From Mucilaginibacter kameinonensis (GTDB lineage: Bacteria > Bacteroidota > Bacteroidia > Sphingobacteriales > Sphingobacteriaceae): a DNA stretch of 64,000 bases. The stretch's first letter is position 1. Each line of letters begins with the position of its first letter. Shown one piece after another: positions 23,811 through 32,173 of the stretch. Where the stretch lies: the NCBI RefSeq assembly GCF_003675385.1, contig NZ_RCWZ01000002.1:248001-312000 (forward strand). Direction: 5' to 3'. The position numbers and the translations under genes were made by a program. The notes below the pieces were generated by a model. The model did not search any database, was not told the DNA's origin, and saw only the letters and a program-made list of their open reading frames with translations.

Positions 23811-24899
23811 ATGAATAAGCGCGAATTTTTAAAAGCCGGTTTACTGGCGGGTGTGGCCGCCCAGTTACCTTTAGTAAGCAATGCCGCTGCCGAAGCCGCC
23901 AAAAGCAGCAAGAAAAAGGCTATGAAAAACTGGGTATGGATCAATCCTAACCAGAAAGATACCGATGATGAACTGGCTACCCGCTATGCATCATACAAGG
24001 CATCGGGCATAACAGGCATATTTTTTGAAAACGACAGCGAGCGTCATTTTCGCGCTGCCAAAGCTAAGGGATTAGAAGCCCACCGTTGGATGTGGACCTT
24101 TAACCGTGCCGAACTGGTTAACGAGAAACCAGAATGGTACAGTAAAAACCGCAAAGGCGAATCATGTGCCGATCATCCGCCTTATGTACAGTATTATCGC
24201 TGGCTTTGCCCGTCGCGCCCAGAAGTGCAGGAGTATTTAACCAAAACCGTTGATGATATTTTGGCTAAAGATTATATCGATGGTATCCACCTGGATTATG
24301 TGCGTTATTGCGATGTAATACTGCCGGTAAACCTTTGGGATCATTACAAAATTGACCAAACCAAAGAGCTGCCCGAATATGATTTTTGCTACTGCGATGT
24401 CTGCAAAGCCAAATTCAAAGAAGAGTATAACCAGGACCTTGATCAGATCCAATACCCAGAGGCCAGCCTTTCATGGCGTTTATTCAGGTATAACAATATT
24501 ACCCGCGTAGTTAACAGTATCTCGACTGTTGCGCATCAGCATAAAAAACAAATAACCGCGGCTGTATTCCCAACTCCCGAAGTTGCCCGTCGTAACGTAA
24601 GGCAGGATTGGACAAATTGGAACATGGATGGTATTTGCCCCATGATATACCATGGTTTTTACAAAGAAGGTGTTAGTTGGATAGGCAATGCCGTAGCCGA
24701 GGGTGTTCATTTCCTGGCTGGCCAGTTCCCGCTATATGCAGGTTTATACTTATCCGATTTTAAGAGTGATGACGAGATCCGCACCGGTATCCAGGTGGCA
24801 TTGAAGAATGGTGCTATGGGGGTGTCTTTCTTCGGTAACGTAAGGCCTGAGGTACTGGCGATACTGAAGGATGAAGTGGCGGCGTTTAAGGCGTCGTAA
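23811..24899 (+). CDS. Putative glycoside hydrolase, GHL10-like TIM barrel
   Basis: 362 residues. The N-terminus (MNKREFLKAGLLAGVAAQLP) is a signal peptide of the KREFLKAG type common in Bacteroidota secreted enzymes. It lacks the twin Arg, so a Tat route is unlikely. TIM-barrel strands include TGIFFEND, DGIHLDYVRYCDVILP (the GHL10/DUF187 signature) and MDGICPMIYHGFY. A CYCDVCKAKF stretch could bind a metal. Catalysis in this family is little studied. The CBM9-like gene ends 5 bp upstream. Confidence 0.82.
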   Translation: MNKREFLKAGLLAGVAAQLPLVSNAAAEAAKSSKKKAMKNWVWINPNQKDTDDELATRYASYKASGITGIFFENDSERHFRAAKAKGLEAHRWMWTFNRAELVNEKPEWYSKNRKGESCADHPPYVQYYRWLCPSRPEVQEYLTKTVDDILAKDYIDGIHLDYVRYCDVILPVNLWDHYKIDQTKELPEYDFCYCDVCKAKFKEEYNQDLDQIQYPEASLSWRLFRYNNITRVVNSISTVAHQHKKQITAAVFPTPEVARRNVRQDWTNWNMDGICPMIYHGFYKEGVSWIGNAVAEGVHFLAGQFPLYAGLYLSDFKSDDEIRTGIQVALKNGAMGVSFFGNVRPEVLAILKDEVAAFKAS

Positions 24900-24922
24900 T
24901 ATCAAAATATAAACAAAAAAAG

Positions 24923-25014
24923 ATATGTCATTGCGAGCGAAGCGTGGCAATCGCACGTAAGCAGATCCGCTCTGTATAGCATGCGATTGCTACGCTTTGC
25001 TCGTAATGACATAT
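24923..25014. repeat. GTCATTGCGAG palindromic element, copy C
   Basis: ATATGTCATTGCGAGCGAAG at the left, complement ending CGTAATGACATAT at the right, with TGTATAG in the loop. It lies between the convergent GHL10 and MarR genes and may act as a bidirectional terminator. Confidence 0.75.
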
Positions 25015-25039
25015 TTTATTCTTCTTGACTTGGGCAGTA

Positions 25040-25073
25040 AACCTTTCGCCTTTAACCTTTTCCCTTTCGCCTT
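25040..25073. repeat. CCTTTCGCCTTTAACC repeat, copy 1
   Basis: Tandem units ACCTTTCGCCTTTAACCTTT and TCCCTTTCGCCTT. The same family occurs three times at 28271-28423. Confidence 0.6.
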
Positions 25074-25079
25074 AAGAGA

Positions 25080-25529
25080 TTATCCCCGCATTTTGTCCAA
25101 TAGGTCACTTAACGTAGTCGCTTCGGCTTCGGTAAGATTATTACTCAGGATTTCTTTTGTTTTAAACTCAGCATCCATTTTTGAGAGTGTTGCGAGGCCT
25201 TCGTCGCTGATACGGATATCAACGGCACGCCTGTCTTTATTGTTGGTGCAGCGCGAAACCAGGCCTTTTTGAACAAGGCGGTCAACAATGCGCGACGCGT
25301 CAGACATCTTATCAATCATCCGCTCCTTTAGCAAATTGATAGTAGCAGGCTTGGGGTATTGGCCGCGTAATATCCTCAGTATATTAAACTGTTGTTGGGT
25401 AATATTATGTTTCTCAAAGTGACAACGGAAGTAATTAGCCAACCAACCCTGCGTGTAAGCCACGTTAATGGCCACTTTATGATAGGCATCTTCAAAATTT
25501 GTACTTTGTATTTCGTCTTCTATCCGCAT
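25080..25529 (-). CDS. MarR family transcriptional regulator
   Basis: 149 residues. Winged helix-turn-helix: ITQQQFNILRILRGQYPKPA, INLLKERMIDKMSDASRIVD, and the wing DKRAVDIRISDEGLATL (DxRxxxxxLT-type). It acts as a dimer that represses genes and releases on ligand binding. A near-consensus -7 element (CATATTTG, minus strand) lies at 25552-25559. The target is unknown; the neighbouring genes point away from it. Confidence 0.9.
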   Translation of the reverse strand: MRIEDEIQSTNFEDAYHKVAINVAYTQGWLANYFRCHFEKHNITQQQFNILRILRGQYPKPATINLLKERMIDKMSDASRIVDRLVQKGLVSRCTNNKDRRAVDIRISDEGLATLSKMDAEFKTKEILSNNLTEAEATTLSDLLDKMRG

Positions 25530-25586
25530 AGTAGTAGTAATGAATGGGATACAAATATGTTTAAATATTTTTAATTTAACATCGAT

Positions 25587-25763
25587 TTATTTATCGTTGT
25601 CGCCTGATTCTGTGTTGTTTCCGGCTAATTTGACCTTGCCGTAACCCCAGGGACAATGCTTGCATTTGTTTTTACAACAGTAACCACGTTTTAAATGATA
25701 GGCTTCGGTAAAAACAAAATTGCCATCTTCATTAATATAATAATCAATGCCTTCCTGCAACAT
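25587..25763 (-). CDS. DUF5522 small Cys-rich protein
   Basis: 58 residues. MLQEGIDYYINEDGNFVFTE is followed by HLKRGYCCKNKCKHCPWGYG, a Cys cluster (CC-x3-C-x2-C) that could bind zinc or an iron-sulfur centre and defines DUF5522. Its ATG shares one base with the TGA of the upstream metallo-hydrolase, so the two are translationally coupled. Function unknown. Confidence 0.85.
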   Translation of the reverse strand: MLQEGIDYYINEDGNFVFTEAYHLKRGYCCKNKCKHCPWGYGKVKLAGNNTESGDNDK

Positions 25764-26701
25764 CAGTTGAGAATTTTTACAAAGATATCATCTTTAAAAT
25801 AAGCTTTCAGATGATCGCCTTTACCGTGAAGTGTCCAAACCTGTTTAGGCTTGGTGTTGGCAATGGTTTGCAGAATATCATTCCAATCCACATGGTCGGA
25901 AATAAAGAGGGTGTCCTGGTTGTTCACCTGCAGATTTTTCCAGCCTGAGGCGAAAAGGCGTTTCACTCCGGTAGCACGAATATAGCTATCAAAGGTAAAA
26001 GGAGGCACTATGTACACAAACTCGTCCTGTACTTTCATCAATTTACGCCCGTAGATCTGGTACTTGCCGGGCGCGAACCCCATTTTTTCATAAATGGCAT
26101 TAATGGGCATTATTTTATGATGTACCAGGATCTTTTTTTGCGGTGCATGTTCGGTGATCAAATTGATAAGCCGCTGACTTTTGCCGAGCGCATAAGCCCC
26201 CAACAATATATTGCTTTTAATATCATTGATCTTGCGGATCTCGGCAACAGGATCGGGGTGGATAATTTCCGGGTTAGCAAAGGTACTTTCGGTGATCAGC
26301 ACATCAGTTGTAACCCATTCAATAGGCTCACAGGTATCGTCGGGCTGCAGTTTATAGTCGCCGGTGTATAAATACCTGGTACCCTCATATTCCATTAATA
26401 TCTGCGCCGAGCCAAGCATGTGCCCCGCTGGGATCAGGGTTACCGTAACCTTACCTATTTTAAATGGCTCATTAAAAGCCGCGATATTAAAAACCTTGGC
26501 CGCTGTGCGGTCATACCTCAGCTGCATGATGCTTGCGGTGGCACGGGTGCAATAAACATTGTTATTGCCGCTTATGGCATGATCTGCATGGGCATGAGAT
26601 ATTACGGCCGTTGTTGCAGGCAACTGCGGGTCGATATAAAAGTCGCCGTATTTACAGTACAGCCCTTTTTCGTCAAAAGAAAGAAAATCGTCGAGTATCA
26701 T
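25763..26701 (-). CDS. MBL-fold metallo-hydrolase, exonuclease/3'-processing-like
   Basis: 312 residues. Metal-binding motif VISHAHADHAISG (HxHxDH), then PAGHMLGSAQI, YTGDYKL, ITESTFANP and ISDHVDW. This set resembles COG1236 mRNA 3'-end-processing factors and ligase-associated DNA exonucleases, except that no ligase or helicase gene is linked here. The start ATG shares one base with the stop of coaE, giving a tightly packed ybbR-coaE-MBL-DUF5522 unit. Nuclease activity is inferred, the fold is certain. Confidence 0.85.
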   Translation of the reverse strand: MILDDFLSFDEKGLYCKYGDFYIDPQLPATTAVISHAHADHAISGNNNVYCTRATASIMQLRYDRTAAKVFNIAAFNEPFKIGKVTVTLIPAGHMLGSAQILMEYEGTRYLYTGDYKLQPDDTCEPIEWVTTDVLITESTFANPEIIHPDPVAEIRKINDIKSNILLGAYALGKSQRLINLITEHAPQKKILVHHKIMPINAIYEKMGFAPGKYQIYGRKLMKVQDEFVYIVPPFTFDSYIRATGVKRLFASGWKNLQVNNQDTLFISDHVDWNDILQTIANTKPKQVWTLHGKGDHLKAYFKDDIFVKILN

Positions 26702-27297
26702 TATTGGTGGGCGAGCGATAAATACAGTTCATGCAGGGCTATTACCTGGGGTATAACCAGCTGTTTACCGTCGTTAATAATTATATCATTGGCCAGCTTA
26801 ATTTTTTCATCCTGCGATAGCTGACGCGCCTCCCGGCTTTCAACATCGGCACGGCTAATGCCGTCGCGTTCCATAACACGGGCAATGCGCGTTTCAAGCG
26901 GTGCGGTGATCATGATGGCCCTATCACACATTTTATAGGAGCCGCTTTCAAATAAGATAGCCGCTTCGCGGATTACGTAAGGAGCATCTTTATGCCTGTT
27001 ATCAAAGCTGTCAAATGCCCTGAATACGGCAGGATGTACCAGCGCGTTTAGTTTTTCCAGTTCGGCTTTATTGTTGAAAACTATGGCCGAGATGTATTTG
27101 CGGTTAAGGTTGCCATCTTCAAAATAGGCTTCGGCTCCAAAAGTTTGTCTGATACCTTCAATAAGTACCTGGTCGGTAACCATTACTTTTTTGGCCTCGT
27201 CATCGGCATAAAAAACAGGGATGCCAAGTAATTCAAATACTTTGGCCACGGTGGTTTTGCCACTGCCGATGTTACCTGTTAAACCTATTTTGAGCAT
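26701..27297 (-). CDS. coaE: Dephospho-CoA kinase
   Basis: 198 residues; last step of coenzyme A synthesis. P-loop GLTGNIGSGKTTVAKVF (about 5-21), FYADDEAKKVM, VIREAAILFESGS, and the lid RDGISRADVESREARQLSQD. Typical length with all motifs. The start shares one base with the stop of the YbbR-like gene, so the two are translationally coupled. Confidence 0.97.
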   Translation of the reverse strand: MLKIGLTGNIGSGKTTVAKVFELLGIPVFYADDEAKKVMVTDQVLIEGIRQTFGAEAYFEDGNLNRKYISAIVFNNKAELEKLNALVHPAVFRAFDSFDNRHKDAPYVIREAAILFESGSYKMCDRAIMITAPLETRIARVMERDGISRADVESREARQLSQDEKIKLANDIIINDGKQLVIPQVIALHELYLSLAHQ

Positions 27298-28247
27298 TAT
27301 TTTTTTATGTAGAAATCAATGTTTGATGGGGATATCTTCACCACCCTGCAAAATGGCGGCGTATGAATGAGTTTTACCGGCAGGTTGCTGTAGCCCTTAT
27401 CGCGCCACAGGTCAAGATCGGCAACTGCCTCAAACAAATCCTCATCCATATCGGCGTAGCGGCTTAATGAGGTGGTGAAAGTCACCTTTATCTTTTGCGG
27501 AAATACCTTTACGTTATAATAGCTATTGTTATTGATGAGCTTTACCGGGATCTCCAATGTTTTCTCTGTAAACTCATCAACAGGGATAATAGCCTGTACC
27601 GACCGTGGATAAACATTCAGGTTGCCTTCGTTACTGGGTTTTAAATTAACCCTGGTATTGATGGTTTCGTTAACGTTATTGAATTTAAGCGAGTCTGTTT
27701 TCCATGAGGTTATGTCCTTTAAGCGTTCAATGGGACCGCTTACTGTTACATAAGCCGGTCGCACGGTAATATTACCCGACACCGCGAATTGTTTTTGATA
27801 ATTGATGCCCATGGTAAGCTGCACAGGCACCTTTTTTACGAGGCGGTTGCTGAAATCAAAGTAAAGGGTATCCGGATCAATGGATGAAACACGGTTTGCC
27901 GGATCTTTTCCCTTGTTAATCTGCTTAAGTTGCATACTGTCGATAACAACGTAGTTACGGGTTTCGAGCGAACGCAGATCAACAACCAATGGTTTATTAT
28001 CGCTGTTGATTTTTGAAAACAACATTTGCCATCCGTTACCTTGTATGGTAGCATCAACCGTATCCGGCTGCAGCGAGTGGAATGCCCGCTTCTGCGGGGC
28101 ATTTTTAAAGGTCAGAACCTTTTTTACCTTGTAAGGCAGGGGATCAGACAGGGTAGTAAAAATCCAGGCAATAATAGCCAGCGACAAACAGGTAAAAAAT
28201 ACCGAGAGCCGCCTGCGTTCTGTTGCCGATAATTTTACTATTGCCAT
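27297..28247 (-). CDS. YbbR/CdaR-like repeat protein
   Basis: 316 residues. One N-terminal membrane helix (about 15-33, LSVFFTCLSLAIIAWIFTTL) and a periplasmic part with YbbR-type beta repeats (VPVQLTMGINYQKQFAVSGN, RPAYVTVSGPIERLKDI, LEIPVKLINNNSYYNVKVFP). In Firmicutes such proteins (CdaR) regulate the diadenylate cyclase CdaA, but no cyclase gene is seen here. It begins the coaE-containing unit, downstream of a repeat-filled gap after yajC. Confidence 0.85.
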   Translation of the reverse strand: MAIVKLSATERRRLSVFFTCLSLAIIAWIFTTLSDPLPYKVKKVLTFKNAPQKRAFHSLQPDTVDATIQGNGWQMLFSKINSDNKPLVVDLRSLETRNYVVIDSMQLKQINKGKDPANRVSSIDPDTLYFDFSNRLVKKVPVQLTMGINYQKQFAVSGNITVRPAYVTVSGPIERLKDITSWKTDSLKFNNVNETINTRVNLKPSNEGNLNVYPRSVQAIIPVDEFTEKTLEIPVKLINNNSYYNVKVFPQKIKVTFTTSLSRYADMDEDLFEAVADLDLWRDKGYSNLPVKLIHTPPFCRVVKISPSNIDFYIKK

Positions 28248-28270
28248 GTTTTTAGGTTAGAGACTGTTTT

Positions 28271-28423
28271 AAGGTTAAAGGCGAAAGGTTAAAGGCGAAA
28301 GGTCAAACACCATTTGTGTATTCCTTTACCTTTAACCTTTCATCCTTTTTTATATTCTTGGAGGTTATCTGATTTTGCAAAAAGCAGCTTCTACCTTTCG
28401 CCTTTTACCTTTTACCTTTCGCC
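28271..28423. repeat. GGTTAAAGGCGAAAGG repeat cluster
   Basis: Two tandem units (28271-28304), an inverted partial unit (28323-28341) and inverted units (28392-28423). The outer blocks are complementary and can form a long hairpin between yajC and the YbbR gene, which may separate them into two transcripts. Confidence 0.65.
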
Positions 28424-28430
28424 AAAAAAA

Positions 28431-28757
28431 TTAAGCTTTCTTTTCAACCGCTGGTGTATTCAAAGCTTTTGAAGCTTCGAGTGATATAGCCGATTTGTCA
28501 AAACGGATTTTACCGTTTTCAACCTCAACTAAAAAAGTGGTATCGTTTAAGTCGACGATGCGGCCGTGGATACCGGCTGTGGTTATAACCCTGTCGCCTT
28601 TTTTCAACTCTTCAACGTATTTCTTCTGATCTTTTTGCTTTTTAACCTGTGGGCGGATCATGAAAAAATAAAACACTACAATGATCAGTACCATTGGTAC
28701 CAATTGCGTGTAGCTGCCCAAACCGCCTGAGGCTTGTAATAAAATAGTAGCTATCAT
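28431..28757 (-). CDS. yajC: Preprotein translocase subunit YajC
   Basis: 108 residues with one membrane helix (about 18-36, LVPMVLIIVVFYFFMIRPQV) followed by the KKQKDQKKYVEELKKGDRVI block and GIHGRIVDLNDTTFLVEVEN, the YajC hallmark. It associates with SecDF at the inner membrane. It follows the DUF1573 lipoprotein gene by 16 bp on the same strand in a nusB-DUF1573-yajC operon. Confidence 0.95.
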   Translation of the reverse strand: MIATILLQASGGLGSYTQLVPMVLIIVVFYFFMIRPQVKKQKDQKKYVEELKKGDRVITTAGIHGRIVDLNDTTFLVEVENGKIRFDKSAISLEASKALNTPAVEKKA

Positions 28758-28773
28758 TTGTTTAAATTAATTG

Positions 28774-29214
28774 TTATTTTTTTAAAACCTCGCCAATTAA
28801 ATGTACCATAGTTTCGGCAGGCTGAGTGTTGGCAGTAATGGTTATTTGTTTATCCTGTAAGCCACTTTTGCCGGCACTGTTAAAGGTAACCCCAATAACG
28901 GCGCTTTCGCCGGGTTTAACCGGGGCTTTTGGCCAGGTAGGAGTAGTGCAACCGCAAGTAGCACGGGCGTTGGTAATAATCAATGGTGATTTACCGGTAT
29001 TGGTAAACTTAAAATCATATGATACCTTATCGCCCTCTTTGATCTTGCCAAAATCATGGCTTTCTTTTTCAAATTTAGCTACGGGCGCGTTGGCTGCTGT
29101 TGCAGCGCTATCCGCGTTAGTTGCCGACGCGTTATCAGCTGTGCTGCCATTGCTACTGTTGCAGGCTGATAATAACATGCCTGCTGCTACTAAGCTTAAA
29201 AATAGTTTTTTCAT
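28774..29214 (-). CDS. DUF1573 lipoprotein
   Basis: 146 residues. Lipobox MLLSAC gives lipidated Cys18, followed by an Asn/Ala/Thr-rich linker. The DUF1573 domain is at about 45-146: FEKESHDFGKIKEGDKVSYD, FTNTGKSPLIITNARATCGC, PGESAVIGVTFNSAGKSG, an immunoglobulin-like fold. The CGCT pair is conserved in the family. Common in Bacteroidota beside nusB and yajC, function unknown. Stop of nusB lies 9 bp upstream. Confidence 0.92.
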   Translation of the reverse strand: MKKLFLSLVAAGMLLSACNSSNGSTADNASATNADSAATAANAPVAKFEKESHDFGKIKEGDKVSYDFKFTNTGKSPLIITNARATCGCTTPTWPKAPVKPGESAVIGVTFNSAGKSGLQDKQITITANTQPAETMVHLIGEVLKK

Positions 29215-29223
29215 TTTTTAATA

Positions 29224-30171
29224 TTATTCTATTAAGCCGCGGCCTATCTTTTTGATCTTGTTTTCGGCTTTAAGCTCTATTAAAATCTTGTCCAAGATAC
29301 CGTTTATAAATGAATTACTCTTAGGCGTACTAAACTCTTTTGATATTTCAAGATACTCGTTTATGGTAACCTTAACCGGAATCGAATTAAAGTTAATAAA
29401 CTCGGTAATAGCCATTTTCATCAGCAAGGTATCCATCATGGCAATACGCTCCGGCTCCCAGTTTTGGGTTTTGGCAGCTATAAGCTCATGGTAAGCGGCA
29501 TCGTACCTGATGCTCTGCTGAAACAGGTTTACAACAAACTCACGGTCTTCAACCCAGTTGCCGGTAATTTCGGCAAGCTGGTTAAGCTTGTAATCATCGT
29601 GCGAAAAGTTTTTGAACGTTTTGGCGATAAGCGCCTGAAGCACATCTTTATCAACAGGCCAAAAAATAAACCTGTCTTCAAAAACCTGCTCGGCCAGTGA
29701 TGATTTAAGGATAACTTTTTTGAAAATGAATTTGATGATATCCTTGTCTGTTTGCAGGGTATCGCCCGTTTTGGCAAGATACTCGGCATACTCAGGCGAG
29801 TTTTTAAGGATAATAAAAAGTGATTTAGCAAGTTCTGGCTCAAAGGTCCAGTCAACTTTGTACTTTTTCCAGGCTGTGATGTATTCCTTATTATCATTCA
29901 GGCTCAGGATAAACCTGTTGGTGAGGATTTTAAGGTTTGCATTTAAGTCTTCGGCGGTTGGGAGGTGTTTGTTAGCGCGTTCCTCTGCGTCATTAGCGGC
30001 AAAACTTACCACTTCATTAATTAATGATAGCATCCAGATATACATTTCGTAAACCTGGTCTATGCTGCTCAGCATATTTTTTTCAAATAGCTTAACGTCT
30101 TTAGTATCCGACTGATGATACGCGTACAGTGCCTGTAATACCTTTACCCGGAGGTGCCTTCTGTTTAACAT
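29224..30171 (-). CDS. nusB: Transcription antitermination factor NusB
   Basis: 315 residues. The N-terminus NRRHLRVKVLQALYAYHQSD and C-terminal half (EPERIAMMDTLLMKMAITEF, PVKVTINEYLEISKEFSTPK, FINGILDKI) match NusB, which with NusE binds boxA RNA in rRNA transcription. The protein is about twice the length of E. coli NusB because of a central insertion, as is usual in Bacteroidota. First gene of the nusB-DUF1573-yajC operon. A small hairpin GTTTGC-ttagt-GCAAAC (30190-30206) lies upstream. Confidence 0.93.
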   Translation of the reverse strand: MLNRRHLRVKVLQALYAYHQSDTKDVKLFEKNMLSSIDQVYEMYIWMLSLINEVVSFAANDAEERANKHLPTAEDLNANLKILTNRFILSLNDNKEYITAWKKYKVDWTFEPELAKSLFIILKNSPEYAEYLAKTGDTLQTDKDIIKFIFKKVILKSSLAEQVFEDRFIFWPVDKDVLQALIAKTFKNFSHDDYKLNQLAEITGNWVEDREFVVNLFQQSIRYDAAYHELIAAKTQNWEPERIAMMDTLLMKMAITEFINFNSIPVKVTINEYLEISKEFSTPKSNSFINGILDKILIELKAENKIKKIGRGLIE

Positions 30172-30229
30172 TTTTGTAAGAACGATTTGGTTTGCTTAGT
30201 GCAAACGGTTTATATAAAATTTAATTGTT

Positions 30230-31315
30230 TTAATAGGATGATTTTACTTTCCTGATATCCTCAATGCGTTTTTCGGCTATTTTATTAGCCGCGTTAATGG
30301 TTGGAATATTTTCGGCCTTTGAAAGCTTTAGCACATTACGCGTGGCCTCGTAAATGTTTTCGGTAAGCTGTAATGTGCGCTTTTTATTAAAGTTCATCAG
30401 CTCCGAATAACCGGTGATGATACCACCCGCGTTGATCACGTAATCGGGTGCAAAAAGTACACCTTTATCAAGTAACATTTTACCGTGAACAGCTTCATCA
30501 AGTAACTGGTTATTTGCCGAACCGGCTATGATGCCACACTTTAATTTAGCTATTGTTTGTGTATTTACGGTACCACCCATAGCACACGGAGCGTAAATAT
30601 CGGCATCAATATCAAAAATGTTGTTATTGGATACCGCCTGCGCGCCATATTTCTTGGAGATCTGGATAACCCGCTCCTCGTTGATATCGCTGGCATAAAC
30701 CTTTACATTTTCGTCCCTTAACAAGCGTACCAGATTTTCGCCCACATGGCCAATACCCTGAACTATTACCGATTTACCGGTTAAGCTATCGCTGCCATAC
30801 ATTTCACGCACACAAGCCTTAATCCCCATCAGCACACCCAAAGCAGTAATAGGAGATGGGTCGCCGCTGCCACCAATGTTTTCCGGCGCGCCGGTAACAT
30901 GGCTGGTTTCCATTTTAATGTACTCCATGTCGCGCGGGTTGGTACCCATATCTTCAGCAGCAATGAATTCGCCGTTAAGGTTTTTTATAAACCTGCCGAA
31001 TTTGCGCAATAAAGCTTCGGTTTTATCCTGACGAGAGTCGCCGATGATAACCGAATAGCCGCCACCGAGGTTAAGCCCAGCGATAGATGCTTTATAGGTC
31101 ATGCTTTTGGCTAAACGCAATACATCATTAAGTGCATCGCCTTCGGTTTTGTAAGCCCACATGCGCACACCGCCAAAAGCCGGGCCCAACGTTGTGTTGT
31201 GGATAGCGATAATAGCTTTCAGATTGGTGTCAGGATCGGTACAAAAAACAACTTTTTTATGCCCAAAAGCGTCAAGCTGGCTAAATATGGATTCCGTTGG
31301 ATGTTGTTCAGGCAT
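30230..31315 (-). CDS. Glu/Leu/Phe/Val dehydrogenase family protein with altered active site
   Basis: 361 residues, best matching leucine dehydrogenase: GPAFGGVRMWAYKTEGDALN, SMTYKASIAGLNLGGGYSVI, AAEDMGTNPRDMEYI, GDPSPITALGVLMG, nucleotide-binding VIVQGIGHVGENLVRLL, and NAGGIITGYSEL. Lys75 in MTYK corresponds to the substrate-binding Lys68 of leucine dehydrogenase. The position of catalytic Lys80 (GGGK) is Tyr87 here (GGGYSVI), so activity is doubtful or different. The gene has a full promoter at 31345-31376 and looks intact otherwise. Confidence 0.9.
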   Translation of the reverse strand: MPEQHPTESIFSQLDAFGHKKVVFCTDPDTNLKAIIAIHNTTLGPAFGGVRMWAYKTEGDALNDVLRLAKSMTYKASIAGLNLGGGYSVIIGDSRQDKTEALLRKFGRFIKNLNGEFIAAEDMGTNPRDMEYIKMETSHVTGAPENIGGSGDPSPITALGVLMGIKACVREMYGSDSLTGKSVIVQGIGHVGENLVRLLRDENVKVYASDINEERVIQISKKYGAQAVSNNNIFDIDADIYAPCAMGGTVNTQTIAKLKCGIIAGSANNQLLDEAVHGKMLLDKGVLFAPDYVINAGGIITGYSELMNFNKKRTLQLTENIYEATRNVLKLSKAENIPTINAANKIAEKRIEDIRKVKSSY

Positions 31316-31344
31316 TAGTACGCAAGTAAATGTCTATAAGCGCA

Positions 31345-31376
31345 CAAAAGTAGAGGTTTTTTTTAATACTGACAAA
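31345..31376 (-). promoter_or_regulatory. Promoter of the leucine-dehydrogenase-like gene
   Basis: Minus strand: -33 TTTG at 31376-31373, 20-bp spacer, -7 TACTTTTG at 31352-31345. The TTTG also ends a second TACCTTTG (31380-31373), so two overlapping promoters are possible. Confidence 0.7.
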
Positions 31377-31454
31377 GGTAAACAGATTGTGATGTATAAA
31401 TAGATATTTTTATTTGAGAAAGTATGACCCCGGGATGATTATATTAATTTAATA

Positions 31455-32006
31455 TTATTTGGAATTGGCTGGGTTTAACATTTCAGTGAGTTTGCTATAA
31501 ACTTTGGTGCTTCCCTGATACGTTGCTGTGCTATCTGCAACTATGCCATTTTTATCAATGATCATATGTCTTGGGATATAGAAACTCCGCTTTAATTTGC
31601 CCTGCCTCATTTGTACACTTGAAAATGTGGTGTGAAAGTCTTTATAAATTTGAGGATTCTTTAATATGTGATATCCCTCCAATTTATTAAAGGATATGAA
31701 GTTTTTCCATAATTTGTTGTTGTCATCCATACAGATATATAATATCACGATATTGTTTTTTGCTGCGAACTGCCTGAAGCCTTTTATATCTTTAGCCATC
31801 CTTAGTTCTTGCTTGCACGGTCCACACCAGGATGCCCATATATCAACATAAATGATCTTTCCGCTAAACTTATTAATCAGCTTGTTAAAGTTTAATGTAG
31901 TGTCGTTTATATAAATAATTTTTGAATTATTGTTTGTTTGACTTTTAGCCTGTGTAGCATATGTTAACAATAGCAACAAACTGCTTAATAAGGTTAGGTT
32001 TTTCAT
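31455..32006 (-). CDS. TlpA/ResA-like secreted thioredoxin
   Basis: 183 residues with a signal peptide (MKNLTLLSSLLLLLTYATQA). The thioredoxin fold contains IIYVDIWASWCGPCKQELRM (active site CGPC at about 62-65), FVISFNKLEGYH-type spacing and the cis-Pro region (YIPRHMIIDKNG). It acts as a periplasmic thiol-disulfide exchange protein. Monocistronic, with a near-consensus -7 element (TACTTTAG) just upstream of the ATG. No cytochrome c maturation genes adjoin. Confidence 0.88.
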   Translation of the reverse strand: MKNLTLLSSLLLLLTYATQAKSQTNNNSKIIYINDTTLNFNKLINKFSGKIIYVDIWASWCGPCKQELRMAKDIKGFRQFAAKNNIVILYICMDDNNKLWKNFISFNKLEGYHILKNPQIYKDFHTTFSSVQMRQGKLKRSFYIPRHMIIDKNGIVADSTATYQGSTKVYSKLTEMLNPANSK

Positions 32007-32173
32007 ATCAACTAAAGTATTAAATGATGGCTTATTATAGATGATAATTTATAGCAGCATAACCAATAGCGATATCGGCAGGCTGAAACATATTTCTGCT
32101 AAATAGAAGTCCTGTGCTGCCGTAAGGTTGCAACTTGTGACTCCCTCGCAAGTTATAAGTTATGCTCGGCCAT

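Noticed and set aside
27297..28247. Cyclic-di-AMP regulator CdaR with its cyclase
   Set aside because: YbbR repeats are present, but no diadenylate cyclase gene adjoins, so the CdaR role is not claimed.
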